Part shown: piece after piece, positions 15,817 through 24,493 of the stretch | Position numbering within the stretch: position 1 is the stretch's first letter | Layout: every line of letters starts with the position of its first letter | Source of the DNA: Nitrobacter sp. 62-23 | GTDB lineage: Bacteria; Pseudomonadota; Alphaproteobacteria; Rhizobiales; Xanthobacteraceae | DNA length: 64,000 nucleotides | Assembly (NCBI RefSeq): GCF_001897285.1 | Contig: NZ_MKSM01000100.1 | Coordinates: 16,194-80,193 of the forward strand | Direction: 5' to 3' | The notes under the pieces: model-generated | What the model was told of the DNA's origin: nothing | Seen by the model: only the letters and a program-made list of their open reading frames with translations | The model's database searches: none | Made by a program: the position numbers and the translations under genes

Positions 15817-17682
15817 GTGCGCCAGGCCGAATCAAACCGCAGCCTACGACTGAAACCGACGTCGCGCCGCCGTGACCTGATCTGGCTTTGCCTCAGCTTC
15901 ATGGTCGCCTCTGGCGTCCTGGGATGGTCCGAGAGCGTTCCGGCAAGTCCAAGCTACGCCATCGCGATGCACGGCAAACCGGCGTTGCCGGCCGATTTCA
16001 ACCACATGCCCTACGCCAATCCGGACGCACCCAGGGGCGGCCGGCTGGTGCAGGGCATTTCGGGCAGCTTCGACAGCCTCAACCCCTTCATCGTCAAAGG
16101 CGTCGCCGTCCAGCAAATACGCGGATTCGTGGTCGAGAGCCTGATGGCGAGAGGCAACGACGAGCCCTTCACGCTTTACGGCCTCCTGGCGGACAGCATC
16201 GATACGGACGAGGCCCGAACCTACGCCACCTTCCACCTCAACCCGCTGGCGCGTTTTTCCGACGGGCGGCCCGTGCTTGCCGAAGACGTGCTGTTTTCCT
16301 GGCAACTCCTGCGCGACAGAGGACGCCCCAATCATCGCCAGTATTATTCGAAGGTGGCGAAGGCCGAGGCGCTCGACGAGCGCACGGTGCGGTTCGATTT
16401 CGGCGGAACTGGAGATCGCGAACTGCCGCTGATTCTCGGCCTGATGCCGATCTTGCCGAAACACGCGATCGACGCCGCGACGTTCGAGCAGACCTCGATG
16501 ACAGCGCCTCTGGGTTCCGGGCCGTATCGCGTCACCGCGGTGAAGCCCGGAGCGAGTGTCACCCTGACGCACAATCCGGACTATTGGGGACGCGCCCTTC
16601 CGGTCAATCGCGGCTTGTGGAACTTCGACGCGATCAGGCTCGACTTCTATCGCGACGCCAATAGTCAGTTCGAAGCTTTCAAGCGCGGGCTGTACGATTT
16701 CCGCGTCGAGACCGAACCGCTGCGCTGGCATGACGGCTACGATTTTCCCGCCGCCCGCAACGGTCACCTCATTCGCGAAGCCATCAAGACCGGCCTGCCC
16801 GCGCCGTCGGAATATCTGGTCTTCAATACGCGACGCCCAATGTTTTCGGATATCCGCGTCCGCGAAGCGCTGACGCTGCTGTTCGATTTCGAGTGGATCA
16901 ACCGCAACTATTTCTTCGGGCTCTACAGCCGCGCCGGCGGCTTCTTCGCGGGATCGGAACTGTCAGCCTATGCGCGCCCCGCCGACGAACAGGAACGTTC
17001 GCTGCTGAAGCCGTTCGGGTCGGCCGTGCGGCAGGATATTCTCGACGGCAGCTATCGTCTGCCGGTGACGGACGGTTCGGGTCGCGACCGCACGGCGCTG
17101 CGTGCCGCCCTCGCGCTGCTGTCGCAAGCCGGTTACGAGCTTGACGGGTCGGTTTTGCGTCACCGCCCGACGGGGGTGCCCCTCGCCTTCGAGATTCTGG
17201 TGACGACGCGCGACCAGGAACGAATCGCCCTCACCTATGCGCGCGATCTCAAGCGGGCCGGGATCGAGGTGACCGTGCGCTCGGTCGATGCGGTCCAGTT
17301 CGACCAGCGGCGGCTCGCTTTCGATTTCGACATGATCCAGAACCGCTGGGATCAATCGCTGTCGCCGGGCAATGAGCAGTCCTTCTACTGGGGCAGCGAG
17401 GCTGCCGACATCCAGGGAACGCGAAACTACATGGGCGTGAAGAATCCGGCGGTCGACGCCATGATCGCCGCCCTGCTCGAGGCGAAAAGCCGGCCCGACT
17501 TCGTGGATGCGGTTCGCGCGCTCGACCGGGCCCTGATGTCCGGCTTCTACGTAATTCCGGTCTACAACGTTCAAGAGCAATGGATTGCACGCTGGAATCG
17601 GATAGAACGACCGGAAGCGACCGCGTTGACCGGATACCTCCCCGAAACATGGTGGCAAAGGCCGCCGAAGCCGAGCCAGTGA
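15817..17682 (+). CDS. ABC transporter substrate-binding protein, family 5 (YejA-like), without transporter genes
   Basis: A 621-residue extracellular solute-binding protein of the oligopeptide/microcin C type. The start is a GTG at 15817. A membrane-spanning signal segment (LIWLCLSFMVASGVLGW) follows a basic start. YejA-like marks are HGKPALPADFNHMPYANPDAPRGG, ISGSFDSLNPF, FSDGRPVLAEDVLFSW, SGPYRVTAVKPG and NPDYWGR. Such proteins bind peptides or related compounds in the periplasm for import. No permease or ATPase genes are next to it; instead a degenerate AMP-ligase gene begins 4 bases after its stop, implying one transcript and a possible sensing role. Confidence 0.85.
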   Translation: MRQAESNRSLRLKPTSRRRDLIWLCLSFMVASGVLGWSESVPASPSYAIAMHGKPALPADFNHMPYANPDAPRGGRLVQGISGSFDSLNPFIVKGVAVQQIRGFVVESLMARGNDEPFTLYGLLADSIDTDEARTYATFHLNPLARFSDGRPVLAEDVLFSWQLLRDRGRPNHRQYYSKVAKAEALDERTVRFDFGGTGDRELPLILGLMPILPKHAIDAATFEQTSMTAPLGSGPYRVTAVKPGASVTLTHNPDYWGRALPVNRGLWNFDAIRLDFYRDANSQFEAFKRGLYDFRVETEPLRWHDGYDFPAARNGHLIREAIKTGLPAPSEYLVFNTRRPMFSDIRVREALTLLFDFEWINRNYFFGLYSRAGGFFAGSELSAYARPADEQERSLLKPFGSAVRQDILDGSYRLPVTDGSGRDRTALRAALALLSQAGYELDGSVLRHRPTGVPLAFEILVTTRDQERIALTYARDLKRAGIEVTVRSVDAVQFDQRRLAFDFDMIQNRWDQSLSPGNEQSFYWGSEAADIQGTRNYMGVKNPAVDAMIAALLEAKSRPDFVDAVRALDRALMSGFYVIPVYNVQEQWIARWNRIERPEATALTGYLPETWWQRPPKPSQ

Positions 17683-17686
17683 CGCC

Positions 17687-19192
17687 GTGCTCCAGAACAA
17701 CATATCGCCCACGCTGGACGAACTGTTCGGCCGCATCCTCGCCCGGCAGCCGGATCAACCGGCGCTGATCGACCCGCCCGACAAGTTGCGGGTGACTGGA
17801 CAGCCGCCGCGGCGCCTGACCTTCGCGCAGGCCGACCGGGCCGTCTCGGCGCTGGCGGGCCATTTTATCGAAGCCGGCCTGCCGCCCAATTCGGTGATCG
17901 CGGTTCAACTGCCCAACACCGTCGAACTGGCACTGACCGTGCTCGCCGCTTTTCGTGCCGGCCTGATCGTCGCGCTGCTGCCCCAGCTTTGGCGACAGGC
18001 CGAACTGACCGTGGCGCTCAACCGCACCGGCGCGCGCGCGATCGTTGCCATGGGTCGTATCGACGGCGTCGATCATGCCGATCTCGCGATGAACGCGGCT
18101 GCCGAAGCCTTCTCCATACGCCATGTCTGCGGCTTCGGCAGCGATCTGCCGGAAGGCATGATTCCGCTGGATGTGGTTGCCAGCGACTTGAACGCTGACA
18201 GCTTTCGGCTCGCGGTCCAGGATTCGCGTCGTCCCGCGGTGGTGACATTCGAAGCCTCGGGCTCGGGCTTCCTCGCCGTGCCGCGAACCCATGTCAACCT
18301 GATCGCCGCCGGCCTCGCAATATTCCTCGAGAGCGGATTGCCTCAGGGAGCCACCATCCTCTCGGCCCTCGCGCCGTCGTCATTCGCCGGGCTGGCCTCC
18401 TCGTTCGTGATGTGGCTGCTCAGCGGCGGCACGCTGGCGATGCATCATCCCTTCGACGAAACCATGATGATGCAGCAGATCGAGACCGAACGTTGCGAAA
18501 CGCTGATTGCGCCAGCCCCGCTGGCATTGCGGATGGCGGAAGCCGACGTTCTGTCATCGGCGCAAAGCCTGCGTCACGTCGTCGGCCTGTGGCGGACTCC
18601 GGAGCAGGTTGGCTCAAGCGCGCTCTGGCCTCAAAACGGAATCCGGATGACGGATGTTTATCTGTTCGGCGAAGCCGGCCTTTTCGGTATCCGGCGCGCC
18701 GACGACGGATCGGCCGCTCCGGTTATGCCTGGGCCTTATCGAGCCCCGCCCGAAGTCCCCGCGTCATCGACGGCCGGCGAGATCATTTTGACCCCCAAGG
18801 GGACGCTTGGGCTAAGGGGTCCCATGGTGCCGGTTGCGGCTTACGCCGTCACGGACCGGCCGGTCGATCCCCTAGCCGCGCTCGCTCCGCCGGACTATGT
18901 CGATACCGGCTATGCCGCGCGGATCGATCGGGCCACGGGCGGAATCGCCATAACGGCCCCGCCCTCCGGCGTTCTCGCCGTCGGCGGCTACCGGTTTCTT
19001 GCCGATGACCTGCAGGAATGGGCGCGGCGGCTCGGTTCGAATGCGATGCTGACGGCTCTTCCCGACCGCCTGAGCGGCCATCGCCTCGCCGGACGCACCG
19101 ACGACAATGCACGCGCCCGCGAGGCGCTTGCCGAACTCGGGTTGAACCCCCTGATGGTGGAGGCCTTTCGCGATCGATCGGTTCCGGGCTGA
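17687..19192 (+). CDS. Degenerate class I adenylate-forming (AMP-ligase/acyl-CoA synthetase) homologue
   Basis: A 501-residue protein of the ANL superfamily by overall shape: an N-terminal FAQADRAVSALAGHFIEAGL segment, an AVQLPNTVELALTVLAAFRAGLI segment typical of AMP-ligases, and a late GYRFLADDLQEW in place of the hinge region. The usual phosphate-binding loop (S/T-SGTTG-PKG) appears only as FEASGSGFLAVPRTHVN, lacking the Lys, and no C-terminal catalytic Lys motif is visible in the last 30 residues. It is therefore probably non-catalytic or altered. GTG start at 17687, 4 bases after the binding-protein gene. Confidence 0.7.
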   Translation: MLQNNISPTLDELFGRILARQPDQPALIDPPDKLRVTGQPPRRLTFAQADRAVSALAGHFIEAGLPPNSVIAVQLPNTVELALTVLAAFRAGLIVALLPQLWRQAELTVALNRTGARAIVAMGRIDGVDHADLAMNAAAEAFSIRHVCGFGSDLPEGMIPLDVVASDLNADSFRLAVQDSRRPAVVTFEASGSGFLAVPRTHVNLIAAGLAIFLESGLPQGATILSALAPSSFAGLASSFVMWLLSGGTLAMHHPFDETMMMQQIETERCETLIAPAPLALRMAEADVLSSAQSLRHVVGLWRTPEQVGSSALWPQNGIRMTDVYLFGEAGLFGIRRADDGSAAPVMPGPYRAPPEVPASSTAGEIILTPKGTLGLRGPMVPVAAYAVTDRPVDPLAALAPPDYVDTGYAARIDRATGGIAITAPPSGVLAVGGYRFLADDLQEWARRLGSNAMLTALPDRLSGHRLAGRTDDNARAREALAELGLNPLMVEAFRDRSVPG

Positions 19193-19277
19193 TCGAAATC
19201 AGTTCCATCCATTGACGCGGCATTAAGGACGGCAAACTAGGCTCGGGCGCGCCGGCGCGTGTTCGAGTTTGGTAAGA

Positions 19278-20513
19278 ATGTCCCATCAAGGCCCGCTCAT
19301 CGTTGTTTCCTCCGGGAGCCGCCAGCCGCTCGCTACCTCCCTGTCCTGCCTAAACATCCTTCCCGTTGTTGAGACCGATTGGCTAGAGGTTTCGAGCGCG
19401 GTTGCCAGGCTTCATCCAGCGGCGGTGTTCGTCGCCACGACAGAAGGCTGCGGCACGGCTTTCGATGATCTGGCGACCCAGGTTGCTGCAATGCAGCCCT
19501 ACGTTCCGCTGATCGTCGCCGATTCCATCATGCCATGGCCGCACAACGCACTGCCGTACTCGTCCGCAAGCGGCGGGCTCGACCGGCTTGGCGCGCGTCT
19601 CAACGCCGCGCTTCGCGTGCGAACCTTGCACGCGACCGTGCTGCGGCGGCTCGCAAGCAATCCGGCTGCACCGATACGCCAGCCGGACGATGACCCGATC
19701 CATGACGCGACCGTTCTCCTGATCGGGCGCGGCGCCACCTACCCCGCGCTATCTGTTGTTTTTGGCGAACAAGTCGGCGTGGTCGGCGCGCTCAGCATCG
19801 AGGCGGCTGCGAAGCATCTCAACGCGCGCAGCCTGGACGGCATCGTTATCGGAGAAGGGTTCACCGGGCGCGTCGTCGAGGCGCTTCTCACCGTGATGGC
19901 GGAAGACGCCCGCTTTCGCAATCTGCCGATTGCCGTCACCGCCGGCAATCTCGCGGCGGCCTTTGATCTTCCCAACCTCGAACGGATGTCAGGAGAACCG
20001 GCTCATATCGCAAGCACATTCCTGCCGCTGGTTCGGCAACACGCCTTCGAGGCGCGCCTCTGTCGCACGCTGAAATCGCTCGATGCGGGTGGCCTGCTGG
20101 ATCCACGAACCGGCCTGCTCACCGTGGATGCTTTTCATCGCGAACTCGACACGGCGATCGTTCAGACAAAATCCGACGGAGGGCGGCTGTCAGTTGCGCG
20201 GTTCTCGCTCGATCAAAAGCTGGATCGCCAGCTCTTGGATGCGGCGCGTATTCTCAGCCGGCTGATGCGGCGGATGGATTTCGGCACGCTCGAAGATGAC
20301 GGGTCGATCATCGTGGTTTTCTCGGACGCTGATCCACGTAACGCCCACATGATCGCACGGCGGCTTTCGAGCGTGATGAAGCATACGGCGCACAGCAGCA
20401 AACGAGCCCTGCGGCTCGATCCTCATGTCGCCTTGACCGCGTCCCAGCCCCACGACTCCGCACAATCGCTTCTCGCCCGATTGAACGACGCGGCGCATCG
20501 CGCAGCGTCGTAA
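19278..20513 (+). CDS. Degenerate PleD-like protein (two receiver-like domains and GGDEF-like domain)
   Basis: A 411-residue protein. Two alpha/beta segments (about 5-115 and 135-250) resemble response-regulator receivers but lack a clear phospho-acceptor Asp (the second reads LDGIVIGEGF where an Asp is expected). The C-terminal 160 residues start like a diguanylate cyclase (DPRTGLLTVDAFHREL), yet the GGDEF loop is replaced by GTLEDDGSIIVVFSD. The layout matches PleD, but the enzyme is likely inactive; a binding or scaffold role is inferred. It follows the AMP-ligase homologue by 85 bases and ends 5 bases before the convergent mfd stop. ATG 19278 is preferred to a TTG upstream. Confidence 0.7.
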   Translation: MSHQGPLIVVSSGSRQPLATSLSCLNILPVVETDWLEVSSAVARLHPAAVFVATTEGCGTAFDDLATQVAAMQPYVPLIVADSIMPWPHNALPYSSASGGLDRLGARLNAALRVRTLHATVLRRLASNPAAPIRQPDDDPIHDATVLLIGRGATYPALSVVFGEQVGVVGALSIEAAAKHLNARSLDGIVIGEGFTGRVVEALLTVMAEDARFRNLPIAVTAGNLAAAFDLPNLERMSGEPAHIASTFLPLVRQHAFEARLCRTLKSLDAGGLLDPRTGLLTVDAFHRELDTAIVQTKSDGGRLSVARFSLDQKLDRQLLDAARILSRLMRRMDFGTLEDDGSIIVVFSDADPRNAHMIARRLSSVMKHTAHSSKRALRLDPHVALTASQPHDSAQSLLARLNDAAHRAAS

Positions 20514-20518
20514 TAGCG

Positions 20519-23500
20519 TCACGCCGCTTTGCGGTCTGCCGCGAGATTGGCGAGTTGGCGCATGATTTCGGTGGTGCCTGTCAGGCGTTCCTCCGGAGTT
20601 TCCCAGTTCTGGAAGAACACCACCTTCATATCGGGACGAACCCTCGCCGCCTGCCCGTGCTGGCGGATGAAATAGACCAGCCGATCGGGTTGCGCGAACT
20701 TGTTGTCGCGGAAGGAAATCACGGCCCCCTTCGGCCCGGTGTCCACCTTCTCGACATTGGCGCGACGGCAATAGGCCTTGATCGCGGCGACCTTGAACAG
20801 GTAGCGGACTTCATCCGGCAGCGGGCCGAACCGGTCACGCAATTCTGCTGCGAAATTGTCGATCTCGTCATCGGTGTCGAGGTCGGCCAGCCGGCGATAC
20901 AGCGACAGCCTCACCGCGAGATCGGCGACGTAGTCTTCCGGAATCAGGACCGGCATGCCGATGGTGATCTGCGGCGACCACCGCTCGTCGTCGGCAGATT
21001 CCGTCATACCGGTTTTCAGGTTCTGGATCGCCTCTTCCAACATCGATTGGTAGAGTTCGAACCCGACTTCCTTGATGTGGCCCGATTGCTCCTCGCCAAG
21101 CAGGTTTCCGGCCCCGCGAATGTCGAGGTCGTGCGATGCAAGCTGGAAGCCTGCTCCGAGCGTTTCAAGCGATTGCAGAACCTTGAGGCGGCGTTCGGCC
21201 TGCGCCGTGATCTTGTGCGTCGAGGGCAGCGTGAACAGCGCGTAGGCGCGCAGCTTCGAACGGCCGACGCGACCGCGCAACTGGTAAAGTTGCGCCAGTC
21301 CGAACATGTCAGCGCGATGCACGATCAAAGTATTGGCGGACGGAATGTCGAGACCCGACTCCACGATGGTGGTGGAGAGCAGCACATCATACTTGCCGTC
21401 GTAAAAGGCCGACATGATGTCCTCGATCACCGTCGGCGGCATCTGCCCGTGGGCGACGGCGACCTTCATCTCCGGCACGTGCTTGTCGAGGAACTCCTTG
21501 ACCTCGGCCAGATCGTCGATGCGCGGCACCACATAGAAAGCCTGGCCGCCGCGATAGCGTTCGCGCAGCAGCGCCTCGCGGATCATCAAGGGATCGTGCG
21601 GCGCCACGAAGGTTCGCACCGCGAGCCGATCGACCGGCGGCGAAGCAATGATCGAGAGATCGCGCACGCCGGTCAGCGCCAGTTGCAGGGTGCGCGGAAT
21701 CGGGGTCGCGCTCAGCGTCAGCACGTGGACCTGCGCGCGCAACTGCTTCAGCCGCTCCTTGTGGCTGACGCCGAAGTGCTGTTCCTCGTCCACGACGAGA
21801 AGTCCGAGATCCCTGAACTTGATCGACTTGCCGAGCAGCGCGTGGGTGCCCACGACGATATCGACCGAGCCATCGGCAAGTCCCTTCTTGACCTGCGTCA
21901 GCTCCTTCGGCGACACCAGCCGCGACGCCTGCGCGACGTTTACCGGAAAACCGCGGAACCGCTCGGTGAATGTTTTGGCATGCTGGCGCGCCAGCAACGT
22001 CGTCGGCACCACGACGGCGACCTGCTTGCCATCCAGCGCGACGGCGAAGGCCGCCCGCAACGCCACCTCGGTCTTGCCGAAACCGACGTCGCCGCATACC
22101 AGCCGATCCATCGGCCGGCCACTTTCCAGGTCTTTCAGCGACGCTTCGATCGCACTGAGTTGATCCTCGGTTTCCTCGTAGGGGAAGCGCGCGCAGAACT
22201 CATCATAAAGACCGGATTGCACCGGCAGCTTCGGCGCTTCATGCAATTGCCGCGCCGCTGCAACCTTGATCAACTCGCCGGCAATCTCCCGAATGCGATT
22301 TTTCAGCTTGGCCTTGCGGGCCTGCCAGCCACCACCGCCGAGACGATCAAGTTCGACATTGGCCTGATCGGACCCGTAGCGCGACAACAGTTCGATGTTC
22401 TCGACCGGCAGGAACAGCTTGGTCTCGTTGGCGTAGCGCAGTTCAAGGCAATCATGCGGTGCGCCGCTCACCTCGAGCGTCTGCAAACCGGTAAAACGCC
22501 CGATGCCGTGCTCGACGTGGACGACGAGATCGCCGGCCGCGAGGCTGGTCGCTTCCGAGATGAAATTTTCAAGCTTGCGGCTCGCCTTGCGCGGTCGCAC
22601 CAGACGATCGCCAAGAATGTCCTGTTCGCTGATAACGGCAACGGTCTCGGTCTCGAACCCCGACTCCATGCCGACGACCGCGAGCATCACTTCATTGCGC
22701 GGCGTGGCCTGAACCGTGCGCCACACATTGACGCTCGTCAGGTTGAGCAGCTTGTGGTCCCGCAGCATGCTCGCCATGCGATCGCGCGAACCCTCGCTCC
22801 ACAACGCAACGACGACTTTCTTCCGCGCGGCCTGCAACGCCTGAATGTGGGATACGACGGATTCGAAAACGTTGACGGTGGCGTCCGCCCGCTCGGGCGC
22901 GAAATTCCGCCCCTGCCGCGCGCCGGCATCGATGACATCGACGGCCTCGTCGGGCACCGCAAAAGGCGTCAGCCGCACCAGCACGTTTTCACTGATGCGC
23001 TTCGTCCATTCGTCCGGCGTCAGATAAAGCCGGTCGGGCGGAAGCGGCTTGTAGATCGCACCGCCGCCGGAATGCTCGACGGCCTCGCGCCGCGCCTCGT
23101 AGTAGTCCGCGATCTGCTTGAAACGCTCGTTCGCTGCGTCCTCGCCCTGCGGCTCAACGGCGATGGTCGCGCCATCGAGATAATCGAATAGCGTGTCCAT
23201 GCGTTCGTGAAACAACGGCAGCCAGTGCTCCATGCCGGGATACCGCCGTCCCTCGCTGACGGCCTCGTACAGCAGGTCGTCCGGTGCGGGCGCCCCGAAC
23301 GCGGCCACATATCCCATCCGGAAGCGCCGGATGGTTTCGGTGACGAACTGGAATTCTGAAATCGGGACCAAATCGAGCGAACGCACATCGAGCAGCGTGC
23401 GCTGGGTTTCAGCGTCGAACGAGCGGATCGACTCCAGGGAGTCGCCGAAGAAATCGAACCGGACGGGCTGGTCGAGACTGGACGGAAACAGATCGAGGAT

Positions 23501-24046
23501 GCCGCCACGCACGGCGTATTCGCCGGGCTCGCGAACCGTCGAGGAGCGGTTGTAGCCGTTGTGCTCCAGCCATGCGACGATCGAGTCCATCGGCACCACG
23601 TGGCCCGGCGCGACCGACAGGGCCTGAGACGCGACGATCTCGCGCGCGGGCACGCGTTGCACAATGGCGTTGACGGTCGTGAGCAGGATCAGAGGCGCCT
23701 CGCTGCCGGCCAGACGGGACAGCCGCGCCAGCGTCGTGAGCCGCTGGGCAAGGACGCCGCCGTGCGGCGAGACCCGATCGTAGGGCTGGCAGTCCCATGC
23801 CGGAAACTGCATCACTGAAATATCGGGCGCGAAGAATTCCAGCGCGCGCGCCAGTTGCTGCATGCGCGGACCATCGCGGCAGACAACGGCGAGGCTCACG
23901 GCCGAAGCCTGCCGTCCTGCCTTGGCCTTGATGGCGCGAGCGAGATCGGAGGCGACAAGCCCCTCCGCGCCTTCCGCGACGTTGGCAAGCGTCAGCGGGC
24001 GGCCGGGCGAGAGCGAGTCCGCGGGTGATCGTGCAGTCGTCTTCAT
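20519..24046 (-). CDS. mfd: Transcription-repair coupling factor Mfd
   Basis: A full-length 1175-residue Mfd, which pushes RNA polymerase stalled at DNA damage and recruits UvrA for nucleotide excision repair. Seen in order: a UvrB-like N-terminal module (FAPDISVMQFPAWDCQPYDR), the RNA-polymerase-interacting domain (LAAGDLVVHVEHGIGRFTGL, about residue 500), the translocase with Walker A GDVGFGKTEVA (about 650), VVDEEQHFGVSHKERL, LSATPIPRT, the translocation motif region (QLRGRVGRS) and the C-terminal TRCF domain. Its start overlaps the stop of sdhE by 4 bases. Confidence 0.98.
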   Translation of the reverse strand: MKTTARSPADSLSPGRPLTLANVAEGAEGLVASDLARAIKAKAGRQASAVSLAVVCRDGPRMQQLARALEFFAPDISVMQFPAWDCQPYDRVSPHGGVLAQRLTTLARLSRLAGSEAPLILLTTVNAIVQRVPAREIVASQALSVAPGHVVPMDSIVAWLEHNGYNRSSTVREPGEYAVRGGILDLFPSSLDQPVRFDFFGDSLESIRSFDAETQRTLLDVRSLDLVPISEFQFVTETIRRFRMGYVAAFGAPAPDDLLYEAVSEGRRYPGMEHWLPLFHERMDTLFDYLDGATIAVEPQGEDAANERFKQIADYYEARREAVEHSGGGAIYKPLPPDRLYLTPDEWTKRISENVLVRLTPFAVPDEAVDVIDAGARQGRNFAPERADATVNVFESVVSHIQALQAARKKVVVALWSEGSRDRMASMLRDHKLLNLTSVNVWRTVQATPRNEVMLAVVGMESGFETETVAVISEQDILGDRLVRPRKASRKLENFISEATSLAAGDLVVHVEHGIGRFTGLQTLEVSGAPHDCLELRYANETKLFLPVENIELLSRYGSDQANVELDRLGGGGWQARKAKLKNRIREIAGELIKVAAARQLHEAPKLPVQSGLYDEFCARFPYEETEDQLSAIEASLKDLESGRPMDRLVCGDVGFGKTEVALRAAFAVALDGKQVAVVVPTTLLARQHAKTFTERFRGFPVNVAQASRLVSPKELTQVKKGLADGSVDIVVGTHALLGKSIKFRDLGLLVVDEEQHFGVSHKERLKQLRAQVHVLTLSATPIPRTLQLALTGVRDLSIIASPPVDRLAVRTFVAPHDPLMIREALLRERYRGGQAFYVVPRIDDLAEVKEFLDKHVPEMKVAVAHGQMPPTVIEDIMSAFYDGKYDVLLSTTIVESGLDIPSANTLIVHRADMFGLAQLYQLRGRVGRSKLRAYALFTLPSTHKITAQAERRLKVLQSLETLGAGFQLASHDLDIRGAGNLLGEEQSGHIKEVGFELYQSMLEEAIQNLKTGMTESADDERWSPQITIGMPVLIPEDYVADLAVRLSLYRRLADLDTDDEIDNFAAELRDRFGPLPDEVRYLFKVAAIKAYCRRANVEKVDTGPKGAVISFRDNKFAQPDRLVYFIRQHGQAARVRPDMKVVFFQNWETPEERLTGTTEIMRQLANLAADRKAA

Positions 24047-24333
24047 GCGTCCGGCCCTGGTGGAGAAAACGACCTGATGCGATCGAACAGAGCCGTGCGG
24101 TATTGGGGAGCCAGTGGAGCGCCGCCGCTCAACGCGGCGTACAGGTCGGGGTCCGGGACCTCGATCAGGCTCTCGAAATCGATCAACTCCGCATCGGTGA
24201 GCGAGCCGATTTCCGCATCGGCAAATCGGCCGAGGATCAGGTCCATCTCGCGCATGCCGCGATGCCAGCAGCGGAACAAGAGCCGTTTGCGGCGGTCGTC
24301 AAGGCCGCCGCTCGATCGTGTCGATCCCGTCAT
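24043..24333 (-). CDS. sdhE: FAD assembly factor SdhE
   Basis: A 96-residue SdhE/SDHAF2-family protein that promotes covalent flavinylation of succinate dehydrogenase SdhA. The key RGMREMDLILGRF motif is seen (RCWHRGMREMDLILGRFAD), followed by LTDAELIDFESLIEVPDPDLY. An in-frame ATG three codons upstream (24342) is a possible alternative start. Translation is coupled to mfd by an ATGA overlap. The gene is divergent from recG; the recG-sdhE-mfd grouping recurs in Rhizobiales (from memory). Confidence 0.92.
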   Translation of the reverse strand: MTGSTRSSGGLDDRRKRLLFRCWHRGMREMDLILGRFADAEIGSLTDAELIDFESLIEVPDPDLYAALSGGAPLAPQYRTALFDRIRSFSPPGPDA

Positions 24334-24493
24334 CAATCCCATCCGAACGCCGAAAGCCCGGACGAGCCGGGCCGGCATCATATAGCGCTGGCGAATGGGG
24401 ATGTCAGCACCCGTTCGCGCATTGCATAATCCGAAAATTGCATTCAAGGATTCCAGCGTACCGGACCCACCTCGCCATCCGTCGAGTCGCGCG

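Noticed and set aside
20555..23191. 878-codon plus-strand open frame
   Set aside because: It lies wholly antisense to mfd, whose frame has all the Mfd motifs; the antisense translation has no recognisable fold. Such long antisense frames are expected at high GC.
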